DNA of 64,000 bases from Actinomycetaceae bacterium (GTDB taxonomy: Bacteria > Actinomycetota > Actinomycetes > Actinomycetales > Actinomycetaceae): assembly GCA_030540715.1 (NCBI GenBank), contig JAUNVQ010000005.1, positions 1-64,000 of the forward strand, read 5' to 3'. Position numbers and translations under genes: made by a program. Under the pieces are notes generated by a model. That model ran no database searches and had not been told where the DNA came from. It saw nothing but the letters and a program-made list of their open reading frames with translations. Shown piece by piece: positions 17,532 to 27,137 of this stretch (positions are counted from its first letter, which is position 1; each line of letters begins with the position of its first letter).

Positions 17532-17571
17532 TTAAACGTAAAATTGAGACATAGGCTACTTTTGCGTTTAC
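17532..17571. promoter_or_regulatory. Inverted-repeat operator candidate for the ROK repressor
   Basis: TTAAACGTAAAA (17532-17543) and TTTTGCGTTTAC (17560-17571) form an inverted repeat separated by 16 bp, just upstream of mmsA. The right half recurs with one mismatch as TTTTGTGTTTAC at 18794-18805, in the leader of the ROK gene. Placement at both promoter regions suggests one regulator controls both (inference). Confidence 0.55.
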
Positions 17572-17575
17572 TTAT

Positions 17576-18745
17576 TTAACTCTTGAGTGATTCACGCAAG
17601 GCGTACACTGCAGCGCCCAAACACACCACATCTTGATCAAGAGTCTCGGGAACAATAGCAACTTTGCCTACAAGAACAGGCATAACGGTGCGTTGAAAAG
17701 CAACTATAAGATCCTCAATAAAAAATGGCATCAGTTCAACGCCTTCTCCACCAATCACAATTTTTGATGGTGATATAACATCAGCAACATCAGAAAATGC
17801 GCGGCCTAACTGAACCCCCTGGTAGGAAAGAAGACGCTGAGCTGTCACATTTTTATCTTTAAGGAGGCCCAACAAATCAGTATAGGTTGAAATGTCCAAC
17901 CCAGATTCATGTGCTCGCCGCACAATGGCATCGGTGGATGCAACTGCTTCTAAACACCCCCGGTTGCCACAACGACATGAAGCAGTTTCACCTGGCAACT
18001 GAATATGTCCGATCTCGCCAGCTAGTCCATATGCTCCTTCATAGACTTCTCCACCTAACAGCAGACCGCCACCAATCCCATGTGACAATATGCAATATAA
18101 AACATGTTGACACCCCTGCGCGGCCCCCCATTGTGCAGAGGCTAATACCGCAGCAGAGGCATCATTACAGTAAAAACATTGCACGTCAAAAGCATCAATA
18201 ATATCGGCAATAAGTGGGGTTGTCACCCATTGTGGCAAAATCGGTGACTCATATACACTATGCGTCTGCTTATCAACAGGAGAAGGGATAGCAAGCCCTA
18301 CTGCACACACATCATCAAAGGTGATACCTGCATCGCGCGCAAAATTATGTGCAGCATCGATAACTGCATGAACACGTCGAAAGTGGCTACGATGATTCAC
18401 TAGAACGACGCGGTGGGAGTGAACAATAGAGTAATCACGTGAAATAAGAACAAAGCTAATGTAGCTGTGCGCAAAGTGAATACCTAGGTAATAGTGCACA
18501 GTTTCCCTGATAGTAATAATGCGCGCGCGACGCCCTCTTGAAATTCCCGAAGTGGACTCCACCCGCTTTTCGTCTTCAAGAACGTGAACAACATTGGAAA
18601 TCGTTGCTCTTGAAAGTCCTGTCTGCCTGGCTAAATCTGCCTGTGATAGCGGCCCTGAAGATCGTAAACACTGCAGTACCAACTCAATATTGTCGTGGCG
18701 GAGCCGCCGGAGCGAAGAATGTGAATCCTTGGTTTTCTTAGTCAC
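17576..18745 (-). CDS. ROK-family transcriptional repressor (XylR/NagC type)
   Basis: N-terminal winged helix-turn-helix (SQADLARQTGLSRATISNVV) and a C-terminal ROK sugar-binding domain. The ROK zinc motif is intact (CRCGNRGCLEA), and GLAGEIGHIQL carries the substrate-binding GEIGH. The ATP-binding loop expected in ROK kinases is replaced by YYLGIHFAHSYISF, so it is a regulator rather than a kinase. GTG 18745 with AGAGG 7 bases upstream gives a normal N-terminus; an upstream TTG lacks support. It sits directly before mmsA-mmsB-chvE on the same strand, so it most likely represses them until the sugar binds. Confidence 0.88.
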   Translation of the reverse strand: MTKKTKDSHSSLRRLRHDNIELVLQCLRSSGPLSQADLARQTGLSRATISNVVHVLEDEKRVESTSGISRGRRARIITIRETVHYYLGIHFAHSYISFVLISRDYSIVHSHRVVLVNHRSHFRRVHAVIDAAHNFARDAGITFDDVCAVGLAIPSPVDKQTHSVYESPILPQWVTTPLIADIIDAFDVQCFYCNDASAAVLASAQWGAAQGCQHVLYCILSHGIGGGLLLGGEVYEGAYGLAGEIGHIQLPGETASCRCGNRGCLEAVASTDAIVRRAHESGLDISTYTDLLGLLKDKNVTAQRLLSYQGVQLGRAFSDVADVISPSKIVIGGEGVELMPFFIEDLIVAFQRTVMPVLVGKVAIVPETLDQDVVCLGAAVYALRESLKS

Positions 18746-18793
18746 AATAAACCTCTGCGATCGCCTATGGGCGACCAATCCTCACTGATCGTG

Positions 18794-18805
18794 TTTTGTG
18801 TTTAC
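18794..18805. promoter_or_regulatory. Operator half-site in the ROK gene leader
   Basis: TTTTGTGTTTAC, one mismatch from the half-site upstream of mmsA (17560-17571). It sits just downstream of the -10 element of the ROK promoter, where a bound repressor would block transcription. Confidence 0.45.
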
Positions 18806-18816
18806 CTTTTGAACAG

Positions 18817-18845
18817 ATACTATCTTACTCTCATTCTCACTACAA
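18817..18845 (-). promoter_or_regulatory. Promoter of the ROK repressor gene
   Basis: On the minus strand TTGTAG (18840-18845), a 17-bp spacer and TAGTAT (18817-18822), about 70 bp before the GTG start. Confidence 0.6.
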
Positions 18846-18874
18846 TAGTCCTCTTCAAAAAAAGACCATGCCGC

Positions 18875-21800
18875 TCACCTACCGCTTACATCGTCATAAG
18901 GGAATAGAAGCTTCTTCCACCCATCATAATCCAACTTGTTTTCATCACTTCCATCTGCCCCTATCCCCTCAATTTGTATTAACTGCGAGCTGGGAATATG
19001 TGCAAGATAGAGATCGATTTCTGATTCTTTAAGCGATAGTTGCTCACACAGCGCAAAACGATACAGACATAGTTGTGCACGGTAATCGTTGATCCGCTCA
19101 TGAAGATCACTATCGGTCTTCCAGTCAATCAATGCCAAACGTCCACTGTGTTTATCACGCATCACCGCATCGATACGCCCATTCAATTTATGCCCACCAA
19201 TAACGATAGTGATCGGATACTCACTTTTTACCAACTCAAAACGTTGTGCAATATTCATCTTCTGAAAACACTTTGTCAGCTTCTGCAAAGATGAACGGAG
19301 ACTCTTTGGCCATTCATTAACACAGTGATGAGAATGTGGATGTGTTAACTCGTTGTCAATCCATTCATGCAACAACGTTCCCACCTGGGCTCCTTTGCTG
19401 GGCTGACGCGGCATGGGGCGATGATAATATTCAAGGGCCTTTTGTTTATTACCCACCATATCTACCGCAGTTGTCACCGATAATGTTAAAGGAATAAAAA
19501 GATCTGAACCGGCATCTTGTTCGTCGCGTTCGCGTAACAAAAGAGCAGCTTCTACCAAAGGATCTAAAGGTCCCGTCCTTGCAATAAATTCAGAACCAGC
19601 CTTTTCAAGCACCTCCGTCATATCATCGCTTCGAGCTATCTCACTCAACACACGTTCAGCCCCCTCAGCAAGACGCTGCTCTTTCAGGGTTGCCACTGAT
19701 GGAGGCCAAGCCACACTTACCTCTTCTTCACTGAGCGGGTTAGTGGCATCTTCTTCCAACTCAACAAACATCTGTGAATGACCATCAAGTGGCTCCAACA
19801 TGTCCCTGGGAAAAGCCTGACAGATCTCAGTCAAAAAACTTGACGGCTGTTTAGGTCGAACAACTTTATGATGAAAATATGCGCCTGCCACAATAAGACG
19901 ATGTTTTGCCCTAGTAAAGGCCACATAGGCAAGGCGCCGTTCTTCATCAACCAGATGTTTCCCCATGTCACATCGCAGATTATCCAATGACTCCTCAACG
20001 CTCACAAAAGTGTAGTCATCGGGAACAAACTCAAGGTGAGGCAAAGCAATACTGTCTTGCCGCAATTCATAGGGTAATATTCCCGCATCAGTGAGCCATG
20101 CATTTTCTGAATACTGGCTCCCCCCCTTTCGTGTACCAACCTTGGGAAACACTCCTTCTTCCATACCGATAACAATGACGTTATCCCATTCCAATCCCTT
20201 GGCTCCATGAACGGTCATCAGCTGAATCACATTCTCGTTAGCCACCACATCTACATTGGCAAGCCCGCGTTCAAGTTGTTGCGCATGGTCAAGCCACAGT
20301 AAGAATGCAGGTAAACCACCACCTGGGTGAAGGGTTAAAAATTCTTCGGCAACTTTGGTGAACTTTTCAATAGCCAACAGACCGCTACCGTCATCATTGG
20401 CAGCTACCTCATCTATATCAATATCAAGGCGTAAAGTGATCTGCTCGATCAGTTCAGGCAATTCCAATGATGTACATGATCGCAAATATCGTAACGAATC
20501 ACGTAAACGAATCACCCTGTCATAACCAAGTTCTGACAATCCAGATTCCTCTGGAAGCGGAGGGGTATCAATCGCATCCATGACAATCACTTCGGGGCGC
20601 AGGTTCTGTGTTGAAGAGGTATCTTCACTTTGCGACACCTTCATATCGCGGCGCGCAATAGTAAAAGCATGATCATACAGAGCTTTTAGGTCGGCTACTC
20701 CCAATGCTTGGCGTGTCAATAAACGCAGAAGAGCCGGCCCCTGTGAGGCATCGGCAAGGACTTCAAGTGCTGCACGAATATCGGCAACTGCGGGTTCATA
20801 CAGCAAACCGGCAAGGCCCTCACGCCGAAAAGGTAACGACGGGTAGCGCGAAAACACCTCTTGCAGGGCGTTCAGTTCACTGTTACGTCGTGCCAAGACA
20901 GCGCATGTTTCATTTCGATCCCAACGATGAAGGCACCATTGAGCAATAGCCTCCAAGTACTCTGGCTCACTGCGTGTATACAGCACCTGAACATGTCCTG
21001 CATCCTTAAGTGAGCGTTCAGTGGAGCGAAAACGTAAACTACGCGGCTCCTCGCCAGACTGTGACTTTGGGCCAAAGTGTACACTGCTGTTTGCTGCGAC
21101 GTTTTTTTCCTGCACAACACCGCCCTGCTGCGTAGCGCTTGTTTGCTGTAAACTCCCCAGCAGCACTTTACCTGCATCATTTCCTGCAGTGATTCCGTTA
21201 CTTTGACAAACATCGTGTGCACCGCCCTTTATAGGTTGCTCACTGGTGACACCCATTTTGAGGGAAAGTTCGTCATAACTTTCCCACAGTGGAGCAGCAA
21301 TACGGTTAGCTATATCCAAAATACGATAATCGTTTCGCCATGCCGTTGATAGGGAATACTCCTTTACTGGTTGCGTTGTAGCGAACTCTTTACGAAACTG
21401 AACAAGCGATCCCTGAGAAGCTCCACGCCACCCATATATTGCCTGGTGAGGATCCCCTACCGCTGTCACTGCATGGCCCTTGAATAAATGCGACAACATT
21501 GCGATTTGTGAACTTGAAGTATCTTGGAACTCATCTAAAAGCACCAGTTTATAGCGTGTACGCAACAGCTTACCCACATCACGGTAGTGGCAAGCAATCC
21601 GCGAAGCATAGGCAATCTGGTCAGAAAACTCCAGTAGTGAACGTTCACGTTTTTGCCGCCAAAACTCACGAATAAAAGGAATATATGCACGACGTTTCAC
21701 CATGCTATCAAGCGTTTTTTTCGTATACTCTTTAGGTTGCTTCGATTTTCCTGTCGCGCTGGGCCGTTCACGAAGCTCCGTTATCATTGTCGTGGCGTAA

Positions 21801-22420
21801 GCATCAAGCTCTTCTAATGTGATGCCATGGTCACTCAGATCGTGTGCCAACGATAAACTCTGTTTGACAACAGTTGGCACACTGGGAATCGCCCTCAGTT
21901 CTTCGCCCTCTGGTAAAAACTCGTGAGCAGCTTCAACAATCGAATACATCATGCCGTAGGCTGTTGCCTGAGTCATAAGTTGCGACTGTGGTGCTACACC
22001 GATTCTGATACCGAAATCTTGAACAAGTTGAGCGCCAAAACCGTTATAGGTTGATACCTGAACAAACGATTCGCGATAGTCCTTTGCAACCTTCATTCCG
22101 CCATCTTGTTGTGCACGGCGCAAACTCTTGTGAGCACTATCAATACGTTCATTGATACGCTGTTCAAGTTCAGCTGCAGCTTTTGTGGTAAACGTTAAAC
22201 CCAATACCTCGTGAGGCTCTACATTACCTTGCACAACATGCCATACAACTCTTTGAGCCATCGTCTCGGTTTTACCGCTTCCAGCACCAGCAACCACCAG
22301 CATCGGTTCTAAATCTGCGGCGATCACACGTTGCTGTTCGTCTGTGGGAAGATGATTTTTTTCGTGACTGTAGGCATTGATGGCCTGTATCATCTGCGCA
22401 ACAGAGTCAAAATGTGTCAT
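18875..22420 (-). CDS. adnB: AdnB-like UvrD-family helicase-nuclease subunit
   Basis: Large subunit pair partner for double-strand-break end processing in actinobacteria. N-terminal SF1A motor with all motifs intact: AGAGSGKTETM (residues ~45-55), LLDEFQDTSS, GDPHQAIYGWRGAS, TVHGAKGLEWD, VAFTRAKHRL. C-terminal RecB-like nuclease: GTLLHEW, GRIDAVM, LIDWKT, QLCLYRFAL. The 1181 residues include a hydrophilic Ser/Gly/Gln-rich insert at ~395-475. Its ATG overlaps the stop of the upstream partner (ATGA), so the two are translationally coupled. By analogy with mycobacteria the downstream subunit is AdnB, whose motor powers unwinding. Confidence 0.87.
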   Translation of the reverse strand: MTHFDSVAQMIQAINAYSHEKNHLPTDEQQRVIAADLEPMLVVAGAGSGKTETMAQRVVWHVVQGNVEPHEVLGLTFTTKAAAELEQRINERIDSAHKSLRRAQQDGGMKVAKDYRESFVQVSTYNGFGAQLVQDFGIRIGVAPQSQLMTQATAYGMMYSIVEAAHEFLPEGEELRAIPSVPTVVKQSLSLAHDLSDHGITLEELDAYATTMITELRERPSATGKSKQPKEYTKKTLDSMVKRRAYIPFIREFWRQKRERSLLEFSDQIAYASRIACHYRDVGKLLRTRYKLVLLDEFQDTSSSQIAMLSHLFKGHAVTAVGDPHQAIYGWRGASQGSLVQFRKEFATTQPVKEYSLSTAWRNDYRILDIANRIAAPLWESYDELSLKMGVTSEQPIKGGAHDVCQSNGITAGNDAGKVLLGSLQQTSATQQGGVVQEKNVAANSSVHFGPKSQSGEEPRSLRFRSTERSLKDAGHVQVLYTRSEPEYLEAIAQWCLHRWDRNETCAVLARRNSELNALQEVFSRYPSLPFRREGLAGLLYEPAVADIRAALEVLADASQGPALLRLLTRQALGVADLKALYDHAFTIARRDMKVSQSEDTSSTQNLRPEVIVMDAIDTPPLPEESGLSELGYDRVIRLRDSLRYLRSCTSLELPELIEQITLRLDIDIDEVAANDDGSGLLAIEKFTKVAEEFLTLHPGGGLPAFLLWLDHAQQLERGLANVDVVANENVIQLMTVHGAKGLEWDNVIVIGMEEGVFPKVGTRKGGSQYSENAWLTDAGILPYELRQDSIALPHLEFVPDDYTFVSVEESLDNLRCDMGKHLVDEERRLAYVAFTRAKHRLIVAGAYFHHKVVRPKQPSSFLTEICQAFPRDMLEPLDGHSQMFVELEEDATNPLSEEEVSVAWPPSVATLKEQRLAEGAERVLSEIARSDDMTEVLEKAGSEFIARTGPLDPLVEAALLLRERDEQDAGSDLFIPLTLSVTTAVDMVGNKQKALEYYHRPMPRQPSKGAQVGTLLHEWIDNELTHPHSHHCVNEWPKSLRSSLQKLTKCFQKMNIAQRFELVKSEYPITIVIGGHKLNGRIDAVMRDKHSGRLALIDWKTDSDLHERINDYRAQLCLYRFALCEQLSLKESEIDLYLAHIPSSQLIQIEGIGADGSDENKLDYDGWKKLLFPYDDVSGR

Positions 22421-25400
22421 GACAGCGTCCTTCTACCTTCCGATTGCAGCGGGCAGCATATCCGAAACTCGCACTGTTCACAATACGTATTCGTACAGGC
22501 ATTCATTGTATTGTTACGGACAATTTTTCCAGCTTCGCCAATCATGCGACGTGTATCTTCACTGGTTTCCTCGCTCAAGGCTGCCTGCCCCATAATTTTC
22601 GGTTTTGTTTTATTCACTCCCGGATAAACCAGCCGAGCCCCCGCTAAAGGCTGCTTCAACATGTCTTTAATAAGCAGCTGATAACACTGAAGTTGCGGGT
22701 TTTCTTCGGCCTCTTTTTTTGAGGGCGCATTTTTTCCTGTTTTTAGGTCAACTATCCTCACGCACCCATGCTCATCAAACTCTAAACGGTCAATAAAACC
22801 GTAAACGACATCATTTCCGTACCGGTGTGAGCAAGGTACTTCTGTTTCCACCCGTTTAAGTGGAACCTGTTCGCAATCAAAAAGCTTTTCATAGTCCGAT
22901 GGCCTTCGAACCGCAGCAAAATAAATCGCCATCTGTTCCAACATTGTTCTTAGTCGCTCCATGTCGGCCTGGCGATGCCACTGCGGTTTTTCTTGCCAAT
23001 CGATCCCTTCTTCTTCTGCGAATTTTTCAAGGTCACTCATTTTTTCTTGCGATGTGTGAGCTGCCTGCTCGGCAATGGCATGAACAAGAAGCCCCATATT
23101 TTGGGCATCACTATGGTAAGGGGTTCCCTGGACTGAGGAAAAAAACCATCGCAAACTACACTGGTGCATTGCCTCAATTTTGGAGGGTGATATACGCACA
23201 ACATCATCTTCACTGGCTAATGGCATATGCGTGGACAGTCCAACAACGCTATCACGCAGCCCTACACCACCTGTCCACATCCGAGGATGAGCCTGTTCCA
23301 CCCCCTGTGATGCCAGAAGGGCAAGTACTTCACTGGCCTGTTGCTGCTCATTATGGGATGCACTTGATGACGACAATTGTCGCCGCATCTTCGCCACAAG
23401 ACCACGCAGCGACATAGGATGTATCATTTCGCTAGCTTTTGCCGATATGTCTTCACATACACCGTGTTCTTGTGCCCACTGGAAGAATTGGGAGGGTACC
23501 GTCGTATCATTATCAAGGGCACACACAATTACTTCACCACAGGAACGCGTTAAGGCCACCCCAAAAGCCCTCAGCTCATCAAGCATATTATCCCCACCCT
23601 GATAAGGGGATACCAACGTAGGAGGGGTGGGTACACCATCAAGTTTTTGGTGCATCATATCAATAAACGTTGTCACGGAAAAGAGCGAAGAATACGATAT
23701 TGCACGTGGCCACATCTGGTGATGAAGGCCCGTGATGAACACAAGTTTCTTTTGTTTACCTGCGGCCTCTGCCGTGGTAATAACCTCAACACCACGGGTG
23801 TCTTTCTTTGCTGCCGAAACATTATCAACACGAATTTTCTGCGAGGTAATGTAACCTAAAAAATCGTCAATATCTGCGTTCTCATTTCGCTGCGTATAAA
23901 AGTCGGCACTTCGAAACAGTGCAATCACAGCGTTAAGGTCGTCATGAGCTTGGCGGGCTAGAACCCCTTTTTGCTGTGACTGGATGCGCCACTTTTCGCC
24001 ACACTGTGCTGCCTGCCATATCTTCCACAATGCAGGACCCGCACTTCCGCGTGCGTTAGTTGCCGCTTCAAGCATTTTTGCAGCGCGTCGTATGTCTGAA
24101 ATAATTGTGGGGGCAAGCCACGGATATTCACGACTAATATGGGTAAGCACTGATTCTGATTGCACAAGTCTGACAAGGAAATCTTCAAACGATAACGATT
24201 CTTCCGTGGCACAGTTATCAAAGGTCCACACCTTCATAAGCTGACGCATATCGTAACTATTGATACCGATGTAACGCGATTGAAGGATTCCCCGCACAAT
24301 ATTCCCATCCGCACGCCGTTTAGGAATACTGTCAGGCTCTGCGTCGCAAGATTGTTTCTCACGGCTCCCTTCAGCTAAAGGCGCTTCGCCAGTGGTCTTA
24401 TTGATATGATTGCCCTCATCAGCGTTTAGTTGCTTTGTTGCAGTATCGTTCTTGTGTTGATAAACCTTGTTATCACCCACCAGTTCATCTTCAGTGGTGG
24501 TTGGCGGTATTCGTGATGCTTGCAAGTGAGCAGATTCTGTGTCAAGGCTTTGTTTAGCAGTCAGGTGTTTGGCAAGCTCATATGTGTCAATAATGGGGGT
24601 GACTCCTGGATGCTCACTTAATATAAGAGGGCGTGGCAGATCCTCTAGTGGAATAGCGTGACTGTTTAATGCGGCTCGCAACTGTGCAACTTCACGTTGT
24701 GTTCGACACACCACCGCCATATCTGACCAGTCAATAGGGCTGGGTGAATTTTTGGTTGACAAATAGCTTCGACGCATATGACCTGAAATATAGACACCTA
24801 GTTGTTGAAAACTTTGGGCTCTTACGCAGCGCAGCGGCTCAACACCTGTGGTATCGCCCCCAATGCTGTGTACAGGGATAATCGTGGCGCTCATCGGATT
24901 ATTGCGGCGCGGTAAACGCGCTATGACACGATTGTAGAGTGCGGCAACAGGTGGGCTGATCGTGTAGGAAGTTTCAGCAAAACCATAGTAGGGGTCAAGG
25001 TGGCGCAGATGGTCACCAATATAGGGGTGTGCACCGCGATAAGAGTTCACACATTCATCGGGTGAGGATGTCGCTATGATTTGTGAACCTGCATGTGCCA
25101 GTGCTTCCAATAGACGCAAAGTAGGGATACCACAGTCATGAAAATCATCTACGACTATCACGGGATAGTCAGGCTGTTGAGCTGTTACCCCGCATTTTTC
25201 TTGGTCGCGTTCCCAGTTGGTAATAATATGGGCAGCACGATATTGCAGTTGAACAATATCAAACAATGAATAATCTGTGTTATCGTCTACTGTGTATTCT
25301 GCCCCTGTTCGACTACGGTAAGCATCGTAGATATCAGCAGCACCTACCCACATAGGATTATTGTTTTGCTTTCCTTGTCGGCGTAGTTCTTCGGCTGTAA

Positions 25401-25905
25401 CATTGTAGGTTTCACATTGAGCAAATAGTTCGCGTAGTTCCGAGCGAAACGCATCCATGGCTATCACATCTTCGCCAAGGTCATATGGCCATTTCACTGG
25501 ATATTTTTCAAGAAGATGGTACAGGTGAGCGTCTTCATCACCGCCGGTAAATAATGCCGGGGCTGCAAGGGGCTGAATACGTTGGCGGTGCCATTGGTCA
25601 ACAATCTCGAAGGCCAGTGACATCGGTGTATGTACTGGGCGCGACCAGGTCATTTTCATAATCTCAGGATCAAGATTAGCCATATCAGCTCGTCGCCTGG
25701 TCGGAGCGATCATCACTGGGCGTCTGTTGTTATTCCCTTCAATGGCAGAGGTCGAAGAATAATACCTGTGGTAGGCATCTAAGAATACGTACTGAGCAAA
25801 ACTACTTTTACCGCTTCCTGGGTGACCATACATCACAACGTGGCGTTGAGCCTGATAAGCATTGAAAGCATCGCGCCAGGGGCCGTTGAGGGACATTCGT
25901 CTCAT
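22417..25905 (-). CDS. adnA: AdnA-like helicase-nuclease subunit with cysteine cluster
   Basis: First gene of the pair. Walker A is intact (GHPGSGKSSF, ~residues 28-37), but Walker B reads VVDDFHDC where the partner has LLDEFQDT: the catalytic Glu is Asp, fitting the reduced role of the AdnA motor known in mycobacteria. The C-terminal nuclease has SPSKIEAMHQC, GFIDRLEF, IVDLKTGK and CTNTYCEQCEFRICC; together the cysteines could hold an iron-sulfur cluster as in AddB-type nucleases. Residues ~440-535 are a hydrophilic Thr/Asp/Lys-rich insert of low complexity. ATG 25905 or 25896 could start it. An actinobacterial AdnA/AdnB identity is inferred from order, overlap and motifs. Confidence 0.85.
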   Translation of the reverse strand: MRRMSLNGPWRDAFNAYQAQRHVVMYGHPGSGKSSFAQYVFLDAYHRYYSSTSAIEGNNNRRPVMIAPTRRRADMANLDPEIMKMTWSRPVHTPMSLAFEIVDQWHRQRIQPLAAPALFTGGDEDAHLYHLLEKYPVKWPYDLGEDVIAMDAFRSELRELFAQCETYNVTAEELRRQGKQNNNPMWVGAADIYDAYRSRTGAEYTVDDNTDYSLFDIVQLQYRAAHIITNWERDQEKCGVTAQQPDYPVIVVDDFHDCGIPTLRLLEALAHAGSQIIATSSPDECVNSYRGAHPYIGDHLRHLDPYYGFAETSYTISPPVAALYNRVIARLPRRNNPMSATIIPVHSIGGDTTGVEPLRCVRAQSFQQLGVYISGHMRRSYLSTKNSPSPIDWSDMAVVCRTQREVAQLRAALNSHAIPLEDLPRPLILSEHPGVTPIIDTYELAKHLTAKQSLDTESAHLQASRIPPTTTEDELVGDNKVYQHKNDTATKQLNADEGNHINKTTGEAPLAEGSREKQSCDAEPDSIPKRRADGNIVRGILQSRYIGINSYDMRQLMKVWTFDNCATEESLSFEDFLVRLVQSESVLTHISREYPWLAPTIISDIRRAAKMLEAATNARGSAGPALWKIWQAAQCGEKWRIQSQQKGVLARQAHDDLNAVIALFRSADFYTQRNENADIDDFLGYITSQKIRVDNVSAAKKDTRGVEVITTAEAAGKQKKLVFITGLHHQMWPRAISYSSLFSVTTFIDMMHQKLDGVPTPPTLVSPYQGGDNMLDELRAFGVALTRSCGEVIVCALDNDTTVPSQFFQWAQEHGVCEDISAKASEMIHPMSLRGLVAKMRRQLSSSSASHNEQQQASEVLALLASQGVEQAHPRMWTGGVGLRDSVVGLSTHMPLASEDDVVRISPSKIEAMHQCSLRWFFSSVQGTPYHSDAQNMGLLVHAIAEQAAHTSQEKMSDLEKFAEEEGIDWQEKPQWHRQADMERLRTMLEQMAIYFAAVRRPSDYEKLFDCEQVPLKRVETEVPCSHRYGNDVVYGFIDRLEFDEHGCVRIVDLKTGKNAPSKKEAEENPQLQCYQLLIKDMLKQPLAGARLVYPGVNKTKPKIMGQAALSEETSEDTRRMIGEAGKIVRNNTMNACTNTYCEQCEFRICCPLQSEGRRTLS

Positions 25906-25961
25906 AGTTATCAGTTAGTCTTCTTTCTGCGGGTGCCGCAAATTCCTTGTAGCATACTCCA

Positions 25962-25991
25962 TTACAGTTCCCATTGTAAACACGTTAAGAT
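25962..25991 (+). promoter_or_regulatory. Promoter of the DUF3107 gene
   Basis: TTACAG (25962-25967), an 18-bp spacer and TAAGAT (25986-25991), about 55 bp before the ATG at 26049, divergent from adnA. Confidence 0.45.
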
Positions 25992-26048
25992 AGTGCCCGT
26001 ACAACAAACGCACACAAACGGTTTTTACCTACAGTGAAAGGAGCAATA

Positions 26049-26267
26049 ATGGAGCTTCACATAGGTGTTCGAGGAACCCAACGAGAAATGGCCATCGACG
26101 TTGATATCAGCGAGGACGATTTGAAACAGCGAGTTTCCCAAGCAGCATCAGGAAACCTTTTTGAACTTAAAGACACAAAAGGTCGCGTTCTAATGATTCC
26201 AGGCAAAGCTTTGGGCTACGTTGAAATTGTTGCCCATGAACCCCGCCGTGTTGGTTTTGGCCTCTAA
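26049..26267 (+). CDS. DUF3107 family small protein
   Basis: 72-residue protein of unknown function, found widely in actinobacteria (counterpart of Rv3208A/TB9.4 by position and look). Begins MELHIGVRGTQREM and ends with a PRRVGFG-type tail; it is acidic in the middle (VDISEDDLKQRV) and is predicted soluble. GAAAGGAG five bases before the ATG fixes the start. Neighbours (adnAB on one side, ferritin-like gene and DEAD-box helicase on the other) match the mycobacterial order, but the TetR gene that sits beside it in mycobacteria is absent here. Confidence 0.85.
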   Translation: MELHIGVRGTQREMAIDVDISEDDLKQRVSQAASGNLFELKDTKGRVLMIPGKALGYVEIVAHEPRRVGFGL

Positions 26268-26278
26268 AATATCATTAT

Positions 26279-26938
26279 TTAGCCTGCTAAACCCGCCCTT
26301 GCCATTCGTTCGTTATGGTGAGTGTTGATATATTCATGCATCTGTTCACGAACATCTTTGTTGGGAATAAGGGCGGGAATTTGCGCGGCAACCAGTGACA
26401 GTAATGCAATAAGGTCACCCGCTACCCTCCTGCCCCACAGTGATAGCCTGGGGGCTAGAGTAGTGTCACGTGTTGCATTGGAGACCAGTTCAATTACCCA
26501 CTGCTCGTGTCCTAATGAATAATCAAAATAAGCAATTTCGTCAGGAATACTATTGTTGGCACTTCCCAAGCGCTCAACAATATAGTCAATAAAGTCGTGA
26601 CATGAACCTATGGTGATATAGGTTTTCACCACACGTTCCCACCAATCGCCCGGACGTAAGCGTGCTTCCACTTCTGAAAAATGCACATCATGAAACAACT
26701 GAAGAGCTTGCATATGGCGAATATCTTCCCGATTCTCGCAATGGTCACGAACTATCTGAAAACCGAGCCATGCTTCAGCCGACATTTGTGAAAGCTGAAC
26801 CTGCTGCAACAAATCTGGAGCCAATGCCGCGTCTTTTGCTAACCGAGCCTGGTGTATCAGCATCATATACATGATGGTTGCGTAGCCCTGTGTTGTGTCT
26901 GATTCAGATAACAGCTGTGTAGGTAATGATTGTGTCAT
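26279..26938 (-). CDS. Ferritin-like-fold protein (MiaE-like)
   Basis: All-helical protein of 219 residues that resembles the actinobacterial ferritin-like family related to the tRNA hydroxylase MiaE (position of Rv3210c). Likely di-iron ligands are in the acidic/His helices around EAWLGFQIVRDHCE, HDVHFSEVEARL and HDFIDYIVERL, but I cannot assign them with certainty. It is convergent with the DUF3107 gene (11 bp apart) and divergent from the DEAD-box helicase gene. Function in this group is not established; a role in RNA modification would be speculation based on the MiaE relation. Confidence 0.7.
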   Translation of the reverse strand: MTQSLPTQLLSESDTTQGYATIMYMMLIHQARLAKDAALAPDLLQQVQLSQMSAEAWLGFQIVRDHCENREDIRHMQALQLFHDVHFSEVEARLRPGDWWERVVKTYITIGSCHDFIDYIVERLGSANNSIPDEIAYFDYSLGHEQWVIELVSNATRDTTLAPRLSLWGRRVAGDLIALLSLVAAQIPALIPNKDVREQMHEYINTHHNERMARAGLAG

Positions 26939-27121
26939 GCCACTAGCTTAACGCGATTCCAGCAATAATGTGCACACTCTACATTGCTTTGATGCTGTCC
27001 TGACAGGTTCTTTGTTTCTCTCACTATCATGGGCAAGCCCCGTACAAGGTATCGTGTGGTGACTTTGCTCGCCTTCGCCATCCATTTGTTCAAGTACAAA
27101 CAGGAAGTTGCTTTCACTCGC

Positions 27122-27137
27122 TATACTGAGGGTGATG
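27122..27137 (+). promoter_or_regulatory. Possible leaderless -10 element of the DEAD-box gene
   Basis: TATACT (27122-27127) ends 7 bp before ATG 27135 and 4 bp before an in-frame GTG 27132. This is the spacing expected when transcription begins at the start codon, a frequent arrangement in actinobacteria. No -35 element is obvious. Confidence 0.4.
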
